Source: Homoserinimonas sedimenticola (lineage in GTDB: Bacteria; Actinomycetota; Actinomycetes; Actinomycetales; Microbacteriaceae). From it: a stretch of DNA of 64,000 bases. Under the pieces are notes generated by a model, which did not search any database, was not told the DNA's origin, and saw only the letters and a program-made list of their open reading frames with translations. Numbering within the stretch: the stretch's first letter is position 1; each line of letters starts with the position of its first letter. The translations under genes and the position numbers were made by a program. The stretch covers positions 1,016,326 to 1,080,325 of the forward strand of contig NZ_JAPELL010000001.1 of NCBI RefSeq assembly GCF_026094475.1, in the 5' to 3' direction. Of this stretch, positions 8,391 to 16,250 are shown piece by piece.

Positions 8391-9845
8391 TCAGAGCGCG
8401 ATCACGACCGACTTCGGCTCACAGAAGGCGCGCAGCGCCTCCTCCCCCAGGTCTCGCCCGAGACCGGAGTCGCGTGTGCCCCCGAAGGAGAGGGCGGGGT
8501 CGAAGACGTTGTAGGTGTTGACCCATACGGTGCCGACCCGCAGGCGCTGCCCCATGCGGTGGGCGCGCGTGAGGTCCTTCGTCCAGACCCCGGCCGCGAG
8601 GCCGTAGTTGGTGTCGTTGGCGATCGACACCGCGTCATCCTCATCGTCGAAGGGGATGATCCCCACGACGGGCCCGAAGATCTCCTCCCGGGCGATCACC
8701 ATGTCGTTGCGGACCCCCGTGAAGAGCGTCGGCTCGACGTAGAAGCCAGGCCGGTCGGGCACGCCACCACCGACGAGCACCTCGGCGCCCTCCGCGCGAC
8801 CCTTCTCGATGTATCCGAGCACCTGCTCGCGCTGCTCCTGCGAGACGAGGGGACCCACCGTCACCCCGCCTGCAAGGCCGTCACCGAGCGGCACGGCGCG
8901 CACGGCGGCCGCCAGGCGCTGCGTCATCTCGTCGAGGATGCTGCGCTGCACCATGAGGCGGCTGCCCGCCGTGCACATCTGGCCCGAGTGGCCGAAGGAG
9001 GCGCGCATGGCCGTGACGACGACGGCATCCAGGTCGGCGTCTTCGAAGACGATGTTGGGGCTCTTGCCGCCGAGCTCGAGGGTGAGGCGCTTGAAGTCGC
9101 CCGTCGCCGCCGACATCACCTTGCGGCCCACCTCGGTGGAGCCCGTGAACGACACCTTCGCGACATCCGGATGCGTCGTGAGACGCGCCCCCACGCGCCC
9201 GTCGCCCGTCACGACGTTGACAACGCCGGCGGGAACGCCCGCCTCCTCGCAGATCGCGGCGATGCGCAGCATCGTGAGCGGCGTCTGCTCCGCGGGCTTG
9301 ACCACGACGGTGCAGCCCGCGGCGAGCGCGGGGGCGAGCTTGAAACTGCCGGTCATGATGGGGAAGTTCCAGGGCAGGATGAGGGCAGCCACGCCCACGG
9401 GCTCGTGCAGCGTGTAGACGTGGTGGTCGCCCCCGTCGACGGGCACGACGGAACCCGTGAGACGCGAGGGCGCACCCGCGTAGTAGCGGAACGTCCGCGC
9501 CGACGAGAGGGTGTCGGCGCGCGAGCGCTCGATGGGCTTGCCGTTGTCGCGCGTCTCCAGCACCGCGAGCTCCTCGAGGCGTTCCTCGATGAGATCGGCG
9601 ATCCGGTGCATGATCCTGGAGCGGTCGTGCGGGCTCATCCCGCTCCAGCGGCGGTCGTCGAATGCTCGCTTCGCGGCCGCGACCGCGGCATCCACCTGGG
9701 CATCGTCGGCCTGCACGACCGAGGTCATGACCTCCTCTGTCGCAGGGTCCACGACGGGGATGAGCTCGGCGCCTGCGGGCGCGATCCACTGCCCGTCGAC
9801 GTAAAAGGGTTCGAGTTCGCTGAGCGGCGAGAGCGTGTCTCTCAC
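8391..9845 (-). CDS. Aldehyde dehydrogenase (NAD(P)+)
   Basis: A 484-residue aldehyde dehydrogenase of the betaine/aminoaldehyde-type superfamily. It has the oxyanion-hole Asn160 (PWNFP), general base Glu257 (LELGGKSPN) and nucleophile Cys291 (GQMCTAGSR). It oxidises an aldehyde to the acid. The start is the GTG at 9845 with AAGGAG 7-8 nt upstream; longer in-frame readings lack family similarity. It ends the leftward operon that begins with the polyamine-type binding protein, so its natural substrate may be the aldehyde made by the copper amine oxidase at 98-2059 (inference). Confidence 0.93.
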   Translation of the reverse strand: MRDTLSPLSELEPFYVDGQWIAPAGAELIPVVDPATEEVMTSVVQADDAQVDAAVAAAKRAFDDRRWSGMSPHDRSRIMHRIADLIEERLEELAVLETRDNGKPIERSRADTLSSARTFRYYAGAPSRLTGSVVPVDGGDHHVYTLHEPVGVAALILPWNFPIMTGSFKLAPALAAGCTVVVKPAEQTPLTMLRIAAICEEAGVPAGVVNVVTGDGRVGARLTTHPDVAKVSFTGSTEVGRKVMSAATGDFKRLTLELGGKSPNIVFEDADLDAVVVTAMRASFGHSGQMCTAGSRLMVQRSILDEMTQRLAAAVRAVPLGDGLAGGVTVGPLVSQEQREQVLGYIEKGRAEGAEVLVGGGVPDRPGFYVEPTLFTGVRNDMVIAREEIFGPVVGIIPFDDEDDAVSIANDTNYGLAAGVWTKDLTRAHRMGQRLRVGTVWVNTYNVFDPALSFGGTRDSGLGRDLGEEALRAFCEPKSVVIAL

Positions 9846-9868
9846 GGGTGTCTCCTTCTGTTGCTGGT

Positions 9869-10882
9869 TCAGGCGACCGCGGGGCGGTCGAGGATGCGGG
9901 CGGGCTCGCGCACGAGCATGGCCTCGAGGGTCTCCCCTGCGACGCCGAGTTGCCGCAGGCCGGGCACGACGCGGGCGAGTAGGTGGGCGTAGCCGGGGCC
10001 GCCGAAGCGACGCCACTGCGCCTTGGTCCAGGTGGAGCATCCGAGCACTAGGCGGATGCCCGGATCACTCGACAGGAGGGCCAGGAGGGCGTCGAGGCGC
10101 TCCATGTCGGAGGCGTTCCGCACGCGGCCGAGGTGGCCTCCCTCAGTGCCGAAGCACATCTCGAGCACTGCCCCCGTCGCCGCGAGTTCGCGCAGGTAGG
10201 GCAGGTCGAGGTATTCGTCGACATTGCTCAGCACGATGCGGTCGGCGGCGAGGCCCTCCGCCAGACAGTGCTCGATGACGTCGAGGCCGCGGCGCGCGTC
10301 GGGGTCGAGTCGGATGCTGACGGATGCCCCGTGCGCTGCGGCCGCCCGCGCCGCCGCCGTCAGGCTGCTGCGCTCCTCCGCCGCGAAGTCGGCGGTCGTG
10401 CCCATGATCCCGAGCATGCCCGCCCGGAACCCGGCGCCGGAGATCTCAAGCGTGAGGGCAGCCTCGAAGAGTTCGGCGCGGCCGTCCGTGTCGAGCTCCC
10501 GATACCAGTCGGGGAGGCGGCCGAGGTAGGCGCCATAGCAGGCAACAACGTTGAGTCCACTTGCCCGTGCGATGCCTGGCAGTGCGGAGGGACCGGGACC
10601 CAGCCCCAGCGACGTCGCCTCCACGACCGTGCCAAGACCGAGACGGCGTGCCCAGGTGAGTTCCTCGGCCACCACGAGCGGGTCATCGATCCGCAGGTTG
10701 TCGCGCACTGCCAGCTGGCTCCAGCGCAGCGCACCCGCGGTCTCCACCGTCACGGATGCATCGGGGTCGAGCACCTCGACGCCCGGGCGGTACAGGCGAG
10801 ACGCGTCGGCGCTCAGGTGCTCGTGCATCGAGACCGCGCCGAGCGACTCGGGGGCCACTGCTCCCGTGACGGTTTCGATCAT
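9869..10882 (-). CDS. Phosphotriesterase-family protein with degenerate metal site
   Basis: A 337-residue TIM-barrel protein of the phosphotriesterase-like amidohydrolase family. The N-terminal HxH (H20, H22 in SMHEHL) is present, and the C-terminal FGGPGYAHLL matches the family's RYGGHGYDHIL. The bridging Lys/Glu position is Ile159 (GIMG for GEIG), the two following metal histidines align with Arg191 and Asn220, and the catalytic Asp aligns with Ser283 (GCSTWTK for SHDICTK). A normal binuclear hydrolase site therefore seems impossible. It overlaps the ABC ATPase stop by 4 bp, so it is co-translated with the transporter and may have a binding, sensing or repurposed catalytic role. Confidence 0.8.
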   Translation of the reverse strand: MIETVTGAVAPESLGAVSMHEHLSADASRLYRPGVEVLDPDASVTVETAGALRWSQLAVRDNLRIDDPLVVAEELTWARRLGLGTVVEATSLGLGPGPSALPGIARASGLNVVACYGAYLGRLPDWYRELDTDGRAELFEAALTLEISGAGFRAGMLGIMGTTADFAAEERSSLTAAARAAAAHGASVSIRLDPDARRGLDVIEHCLAEGLAADRIVLSNVDEYLDLPYLRELAATGAVLEMCFGTEGGHLGRVRNASDMERLDALLALLSSDPGIRLVLGCSTWTKAQWRRFGGPGYAHLLARVVPGLRQLGVAGETLEAMLVREPARILDRPAVA

Positions 10883-11940
10883 GCCGCGACGGGCTCCCGC
10901 GCGGCGTCCTGACCCTCCGGGCGGATGACGTGCACCCGCTCGGGCTGCCGGCAGCCGAAGCGCAGCCGCGAGCCGACCGCGAGGCGGCCCATGTCGGTGT
11001 TGCCGGGCAGCGTCGAGATGACCGTCATGCCGTCGGGCGTCACCGCCTCGACGCGGAAGCGCTCCCCCTGGAAGCTCACGAGCGTCACGGTCGCCTCGAC
11101 GCAGGCCTGAGCCGACTCCCCGTCGACAAGCGGCTGCATGTCCTCGGGCCGGATGACCGCGGTCCCCGTCGATCCGGATGCGCCCGGCCTGCCCAGCAGC
11201 ACGCCGTCGGCGCTCCCGAAGAGGTTCGCCTCACCGAGGAACTTCGCCACGTACTCGGTGACGGGCCGACGATACAGCGCCTCGGGCTCGTCGATCTGCA
11301 CGAAGCATCCCTCGTGCATGATGGCGACGCGATCCGACATCGTGAAGGCCTCGGTCTGGTCATGCGTCACCGCGATCGTCGTGATGCCCACCTGACGCTG
11401 GATGCGCTTGATCTCGACCTGCATCTGCTCGCGCAGCTGCTTGTCGAGCGCCGCCATGGGCTCGTCGAGCAGCAACACCTCGGGCTTCGCCGCGATGGCG
11501 CGCGCGAGGGCCACGCGCTGCCGCTGCCCGCCCGAGAGGGATGCGGGCATCCGATCGCTCATTCCGCCCAGCTGCACGAGCTCGAGCATCTCGGCCGCGA
11601 CGGCGCGCCGCTCCTTGACGGGCCGACGGGCGGCGAGGAGCGGGAAGGCGACGTTCTCCCCGATCGTCATGTGCGGGAAGAGCGCGTAGGACTGGAAGAC
11701 GACTCCGACATTGCGCTTCTGCGGCGGACGCTTCTCGACGTTCTCGCCGTTGAAGAGCACATGCCCCGAGTCGACACCCTGGAGGCCCGCGATGACGTTG
11801 AGGAGCGTCGACTTGCCGCTCCCGCTCGCGCCGAGCAGGGTCACGAATTCGCCGGCCTTCACGTCGAGGCACACCCGCTTGAGCACGTGATTGGGGCCGA
11901 GCGTGACGTCGACCTGGTCAATCTTGACGGGAACGGTCAT
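10879..11940 (-). CDS. Polyamine-type ABC transporter ATP-binding protein (PotA-like)
   Basis: A 353-residue ATPase subunit with Walker A GASGSGKST (37-45), signature LSGGQ (135-139), Walker B LLLDEP and the switch motif VTHD. A TOBE-type regulatory domain fills the C-terminal third. This is the layout of spermidine/putrescine and iron/thiamine-type importers (PotA, PotG, FbpC). The ATG at 11940 overlaps the stop of the second permease by 4 bp. It energises uptake by the permeases encoded at 11937-13593, with the binding lipoprotein at 13674-14744. Confidence 0.93.
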   Translation of the reverse strand: MTVPVKIDQVDVTLGPNHVLKRVCLDVKAGEFVTLLGASGSGKSTLLNVIAGLQGVDSGHVLFNGENVEKRPPQKRNVGVVFQSYALFPHMTIGENVAFPLLAARRPVKERRAVAAEMLELVQLGGMSDRMPASLSGGQRQRVALARAIAAKPEVLLLDEPMAALDKQLREQMQVEIKRIQRQVGITTIAVTHDQTEAFTMSDRVAIMHEGCFVQIDEPEALYRRPVTEYVAKFLGEANLFGSADGVLLGRPGASGSTGTAVIRPEDMQPLVDGESAQACVEATVTLVSFQGERFRVEAVTPDGMTVISTLPGNTDMGRLAVGSRLRFGCRQPERVHVIRPEGQDAAREPVAA

Positions 11941-12764
11941 GGCGTGGACACCTTTCGCATGCGGCGAGCGCCCGCCCGGCTGAGCCAGGCGAAGAGGGCG
12001 AGGACGATGAGGGCGAGCAGCGACACCATGGTGGATGCCGCCGTCAGGGCGGGCGAGAAGGCCTCCGTCGAAGCGCTCAGCATCTTGAGGGGCAGCGTCT
12101 GCACACCAGGGGGCAGCAGGAACACCGAGAGCACGACCTCGTCGAAGACGATGCTGAAGCCGAAGACGGCCCCCGCCACGATGTTGGGGATCAGCAGTGG
12201 CAGCTCGACCCGCCGGAGGATGAGCGGCCACCCGGCCCCGAGGGTCACGGCCGCCTTCCTGAGGTTGGGGTCGAGCCTGCCCGTCGCCGCCGAGACGACG
12301 ACGAAGACGTAGGGCAGCGCGATGAGCGCCTCGCCGAGGATCAGGGTGACGAAGCTGCTGCGGAGCGCGTCGAGCTGCAGGTTCACGCCGTAGAGACCGA
12401 TCGCGTAGGCGACGGGCGGCAGGGCGATCGGCACGATGAAGAGGGTGCGCACGACGCGCGCCGAGCGCGGGGAGAGACGGAGCACGGCGAGGGCTCCCGC
12501 GGTGCCGAAGATCACCGCGAGCAGCGTCGCGGCCGCCGACACCGCGAGGGAGAGGGCGAAGGGCTCCATCCAGCGCGGATCCTGCAGCACCGTCTCGTAC
12601 CAGCGCAGCGAGAAGCCCTGCGGCGGAAACAGCAGGAGCCCGCCCGAGGTCCACGAGGTCGCGACGAGCACCAGGAACGGCACGAAGAGCATGAGCCCCG
12701 CCAGCAGCGAGACGAGAAGGATGGGGGCGCGGTAGAAGCCGAGGGCGGATGCTGCTGTTCTCAT
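11937..12764 (-). CDS. ABC transporter permease (PotC-like)
   Basis: A 275-residue permease with about six membrane segments. The cytoplasmic EAA-type loop (AAVTLGAGWPLILRRVELP) contacts the ATPase. It belongs to the PotC/YdcV group of polyamine-type importers. It begins 4 bp after the stop of the first permease and overlaps the ATPase gene by 4 bp, so the importer genes are translationally coupled. Confidence 0.9.
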   Translation of the reverse strand: MRTAASALGFYRAPILLVSLLAGLMLFVPFLVLVATSWTSGGLLLFPPQGFSLRWYETVLQDPRWMEPFALSLAVSAAATLLAVIFGTAGALAVLRLSPRSARVVRTLFIVPIALPPVAYAIGLYGVNLQLDALRSSFVTLILGEALIALPYVFVVVSAATGRLDPNLRKAAVTLGAGWPLILRRVELPLLIPNIVAGAVFGFSIVFDEVVLSVFLLPPGVQTLPLKMLSASTEAFSPALTAASTMVSLLALIVLALFAWLSRAGARRMRKVSTP

Positions 12765-12768
12765 GGTT

Positions 12769-13593
12769 TCAGCCCCACTTCTCGCTGACCTTGAAGAGGC
12801 GGTCGGCGATGAGGTAGATCACGACGGTCGCGGCGACCAGCAGCAGGCTCATGGACGCGCCCAGGTCGGGCCGATTGAGGGTGTTGACCTGCAGATTGAT
12901 CAGGCCCGAGACGGTGAGGTTGGCGGGGCCACCGAGCAGCAGCGGGGTGACATAGAAGCCGAGGGACATGACGAAGACGAGCACCCCACCGCTGATGAGC
13001 GCCGGCATGAGTGCGGGGAGGATGACGCTGCGCAGCACGAGCGTCGGCCCCGCCCCGAAGATGACGGCGGCGTTCAGCTGCTCGCGATCGATCGAACTCA
13101 TCGCCGTCATGGCGGGCAGCACGACGAAGGGCAGCATGACCGCGACCATGGCCGGGTACATCGCGAGCGCCGTCTGATACAGCTCGATGGGTTCTTCGAC
13201 GAGGCCGAGACTGCTGAGCAACCAGTAGATCGCGCCCCTCGGAATCTCGAGGAGCATCCAACCGACCGTGCGGACGACGATCGAGGTCCAGAGCGAGAGC
13301 ATGAGCCAGGCGAGGAGGATGCCGGAGAACCATCGTGGGGCCGCCCAGATCGCGAGGCCGTAGACGGCACCGATGAGCGTCGTCAGCACTGTGACGACGG
13401 CCGCCATCACGAGAGTGCGGAGGAGGGCCGCCGTAAAGGAGCTCATGGTGAACATCTCGACGAATGCCCCGCCGCCGCGGTCGAAGGACTGCACGAGGAG
13501 CATGGCCATGGGAATCCCGAGGGCGATCGCGAAGAAGGCGAGCGGGGGCCACAGAAGCCAACGCTTCTCCGTCTGCGTCCTGGTGGGCTGCAC
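12769..13593 (-). CDS. ABC transporter permease (PotB-like)
   Basis: A 274-residue permease of the PotB/YdcU group with about six membrane segments. The EAA-type loop reads AAVIFGAGPTLVLRSVILP. I chose GTG 13593, which has AAGGAG 7 nt upstream; the longer in-frame extension would run through the GC-rich hairpin at 13634-13667 and adds no similarity. It pairs with the permease at 11937-12764 to form the membrane channel. Confidence 0.88.
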   Translation of the reverse strand: MQPTRTQTEKRWLLWPPLAFFAIALGIPMAMLLVQSFDRGGGAFVEMFTMSSFTAALLRTLVMAAVVTVLTTLIGAVYGLAIWAAPRWFSGILLAWLMLSLWTSIVVRTVGWMLLEIPRGAIYWLLSSLGLVEEPIELYQTALAMYPAMVAVMLPFVVLPAMTAMSSIDREQLNAAVIFGAGPTLVLRSVILPALMPALISGGVLVFVMSLGFYVTPLLLGGPANLTVSGLINLQVNTLNRPDLGASMSLLLVAATVVIYLIADRLFKVSEKWG

Positions 13594-13633
13594 CTGGTCT
13601 CCTTGCCTGGGAATGCTGGATCGTCGCGCGGAA

Positions 13634-13667
13634 GGGGTCCGAGGCTCGCACGCGAGCCCCGGACCCC
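13634..13667 (-). terminator. Intra-operon GC-rich stem-loop between binding protein and permease genes
   Basis: Nearly perfect inverted arms starting GGGGTCCG and ending CGGACCCC flank a short loop. The stem lies in the 80-bp gap between the binding-protein stop (13674) and the first permease start. There is no U tract, so full rho-independent termination is doubtful. Such stems often stabilise the upstream mRNA, keeping the binding protein more abundant than the membrane subunits. Confidence 0.55.
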
Positions 13668-13673
13668 CGACGA

Positions 13674-14744
13674 TCACCCCGCGAGCCACTCCGTGTAGGA
13701 GGAGGTCAGCTCCTCGAGGTAGTCGGCCCGGTACTGCTCGTCGAAGTAGAGCGAGCCGTCGTTGCCCGGTCCGCCGGGGAGCTTGGACGCGACGTCCTCG
13801 GGGAGATAGTCGAAGGTCGCCTCGTTGGCGGGGCCGTAGAAGGTGCGCTCGGTGAAGACGGCCTGTCGCTCTCCGTCGGCGAGCCAGGTGGCAAGCTCGT
13901 AGGCTGCCTCCTTGTTCTCAGCGCTCTCGGGGATGACGAAGAAGTTGGGGCTGAGGAACGCCTCGTTCCACTGCACCGTGACATCGAGGCCCTGGTTCAT
14001 GAGGGCCGTGAACTGCCCCGTCACGCTGACGGCGATGGAGGCACTCCCCGTCGAGAGGAGGGTCTGCACCTCGGGGTAGGACTCGTAGAAGACGAGGTCG
14101 TCGCGGATCGAGTCCAGCTTGGCCACCGCGCGGTCGAGGTCGAGCGGGTAGAGATCCTCGGGGGCGACGCCGTCAGCGAGGAGCGCGAGCTCGAAGGAGG
14201 CGTCGTAGCTGCCCGGCGCTCCAGGCCATGCCCGCTTGCCGGGGTACTTCTCGGTGTCGAAGAAGTCGGCCCAGTCCTGAGGTCCGCCATCGGGGAAAGT
14301 GTCGGTAAGCCAGCCCTGCGTGATGCCGATGAGGAAGCCGCCGACCGCGTAGTCCTGGATCTCCTCGGGGAAGGTGTCAGCCCTGGGCACGCCGTCGGGA
14401 AGGACCGCGAGGTTCTCCTTGTACTTGATGAGGCTGTCGGACGACACCTGGATGAGGTCGTAGTCCCCCTCCTCACCCTCGAGCATGGAGTACATGATGG
14501 CGTCCTGGAGCGAGGCAGAGACGACGCGCGTGCCCGTCTCGTCCTGGAAGGAGTCGAAGTAGGCGATCTGGCGGGACTCGTTGGTGGGCCCGCCGTAGTC
14601 GGCGAAGACGACCTCGCCGCCCGAGGTCTCACCCTCGGCGGCGGGAGTGGAGCAGCCTGCCATGGCGATGGCGAGCGCTGCAGCGCCGGCGAGGCCGAGA
14701 AGACTTCTGTTGCGGTTCCGTCCGGGTGCTGCGGTTCGGTGCAT
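13674..14744 (-). CDS. Polyamine-type ABC transporter substrate-binding lipoprotein (PotD/PotF-like)
   Basis: A 356-residue precursor with a lipoprotein signal peptide: positive N-terminus, hydrophobic core and lipobox AMAGC with Cys31. The mature part is a bacterial extracellular solute-binding protein of the PotD/PotF family (VVFADYGGPTNES near the start). The start at ATG 14744 gives the correct signal peptide; a GTG 12 codons upstream only adds a polar extension. It heads a six-gene leftward operon running through two permeases, ATPase, phosphotriesterase-like protein and aldehyde dehydrogenase. A -10-like TAGGGT (complement of 14795-14800) lies upstream, beside operator C. Confidence 0.9.
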   Translation of the reverse strand: MHRTAAPGRNRNRSLLGLAGAAALAIAMAGCSTPAAEGETSGGEVVFADYGGPTNESRQIAYFDSFQDETGTRVVSASLQDAIMYSMLEGEEGDYDLIQVSSDSLIKYKENLAVLPDGVPRADTFPEEIQDYAVGGFLIGITQGWLTDTFPDGGPQDWADFFDTEKYPGKRAWPGAPGSYDASFELALLADGVAPEDLYPLDLDRAVAKLDSIRDDLVFYESYPEVQTLLSTGSASIAVSVTGQFTALMNQGLDVTVQWNEAFLSPNFFVIPESAENKEAAYELATWLADGERQAVFTERTFYGPANEATFDYLPEDVASKLPGGPGNDGSLYFDEQYRADYLEELTSSYTEWLAG

Positions 14745-14806
14745 GGGAGGCCCATCCTTTGACGTCGTTGTCGTTCGCACTGCCTACGAACGACACCCTA
14801 CCGTGA

Positions 14807-14836
14807 ATGGATCCAATCTAGCTAGAGGTGGATCCT
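14807..14836. promoter_or_regulatory. Tandem TGGATCCA-type operator C
   Basis: TGGATCCAA at 14808 and TGGATCCTA at 14829 start exactly 21 bp apart, upstream of the binding-protein promoter. A third, weaker TGGATTG lies at 14847. Spacing and core match operators A and B. The surrounding stretch 14745-14957 holds no gene; it separates the purK stop from the ABC operon start. Confidence 0.6.
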
Positions 14837-14957
14837 AGCCAGTTTCTGGATTGTTTCCGGCGAGTAAAAAGACGTCCGTGATGTCCCCCTGCTGGGCGCC
14901 TCAAGTCTAGCGAAGGAGCACGGCTCCACCCGATTCCCAGGGGCGCCTCTCGTGGCC

Positions 14958-16079
14958 TCAGTGCGCCACCATCTCCGCCGCGGCGCGCGCCTGGTACACG
15001 ACGTCATCCAGATCGTCGCCACCCGTGCAGACGTGCCCCACCTTGCGGCCCGGCCGCGACTCCTTGTCGTAGGAGTGGAACTTCACGAGCGGATGCTCGG
15101 CCATCGCCTTCGCGTAGCGCGAGTCGAGCCCCTCCCCCGCCGGCCCGCCGAGCACATTGACCATGACGGTCCAGGGGTCGCGGCAGCCGGTGCCCCCCAG
15201 CGGAAGGTCGAGCACCGCACGCAGGTGCTGCTCGAACTGGCTCGTCGTCGAGCCCTCGATGCTCCAGTGCCCGCTGTTGTGGGGGCGCATCGCGAGCTCG
15301 TTCACGAGGATGCGCTCGTCGCTCGTCTCGAAGAGCTCCACGGCGAGCACCCCCGTCACGTCGAGGCCCTCCGCGACCGCCACCGCGATTTCCTCCGCGA
15401 CATCCGCTACCCGCCCCATTGCCCGCGGGGCGGGCGCGATCACCTCGGAACAGACCCCGTCGCGCTGCACGCTCTCCACGACGGGCCACGCGGCGAAAGC
15501 GCCCGAGGGGCGGCGCGCGACCGACTGGGCGAGCTCGCGGCGGAACTCCACGAGCTCCTCGACGAGCAGCGGCCCCGCGACATCCGCGAACCAGCTCGCC
15601 GCCTCGCTACCCGAGCGCACGACCCTGACCCCCTTGCCGTCGTAGCCGCCCCGCGGGGTCTTGACGACGGCGGCACCGCCGTGCTCCCTGATGAAGGCGT
15701 CGAGTTCGGCCTCCGTCGCGACAGGGGCCCACTCGGGCATCGGCAGCCCGAGCGCACCGAGCCGCTCTCGCATGAGCAGCTTGTCCTGCGCGTAGAGAAG
15801 GGCGTGCGGGCCCGGACGCACCGCGAGCCCCGCCTCCACGAGCGCGGAGAGCACCTCTTGCGGCACATGCTCATGGTCGAAGGTGATCGCGTCGAGCCCC
15901 TGCGCCCAGCGCAGCACCTGCTCGGCGTCCCGGTAGTCGCCGACCGCCGTCGCCGCCATGCCCGCCGGGCTGCCGTCCGCCTCAGCGAAGACGCTCAGGC
16001 GCACGCCGAGGTGGGTCGCCGCGGGGATCATCATGCGGGCGAGCTGGCCGCCCCCGATAACACCGACGGTCAAGGTCAT
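14958..16079 (-). CDS. purK: 5-(carboxyamino)imidazole ribonucleotide synthase PurK
   Basis: A 373-residue ATP-grasp enzyme of purine synthesis that carboxylates AIR to N5-CAIR using ATP and bicarbonate. The N-terminal GVIGGGQLARM motif is diagnostic. The ATP-grasp segments KTPRGGYDGKG and the metal-binding NELAMRPHNSGHW are intact. AGGGAG precedes the ATG. The usual partner purE is not adjacent in this window. It is divergent from the gtrA-family gene. Confidence 0.96.
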   Translation of the reverse strand: MTLTVGVIGGGQLARMMIPAATHLGVRLSVFAEADGSPAGMAATAVGDYRDAEQVLRWAQGLDAITFDHEHVPQEVLSALVEAGLAVRPGPHALLYAQDKLLMRERLGALGLPMPEWAPVATEAELDAFIREHGGAAVVKTPRGGYDGKGVRVVRSGSEAASWFADVAGPLLVEELVEFRRELAQSVARRPSGAFAAWPVVESVQRDGVCSEVIAPAPRAMGRVADVAEEIAVAVAEGLDVTGVLAVELFETSDERILVNELAMRPHNSGHWSIEGSTTSQFEQHLRAVLDLPLGGTGCRDPWTVMVNVLGGPAGEGLDSRYAKAMAEHPLVKFHSYDKESRPGRKVGHVCTGGDDLDDVVYQARAAAEMVAH

Positions 16080-16152
16080 GGGGCACTCCCTTTGGGGTCG
16101 AGGGCAGGGTGGTCGACGATGCTCACCCAGAGAACGAGCGGATGTCGGCGGC

Positions 16153-16158
16153 TAGACT
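16153..16158 (+). promoter_or_regulatory. Candidate -10 box for the GtrA-family gene
   Basis: TAGACT, the commonest -10-like hexamer in this window, lies 92 bp before the GtrA start at 16251 in the purK/gtrA divergent region (16080-16250). No convincing -35 hexamer is seen. Confidence 0.35.
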
Positions 16159-16250
16159 GCAAAGCCGTCACACACCATCTTCACCTATTCCACCGTCACC
16201 TGATCCACGGGGTCCGCACAGTGCACAGAGAGTCCAGCAACAGGGGACGA

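Noticed and set aside
14952-16250. A plus-strand frame opposite purK that joins the gtrA frame
   Set aside because: The part before 16251 is the complement of purK. Only the section from 16251 has GtrA similarity.
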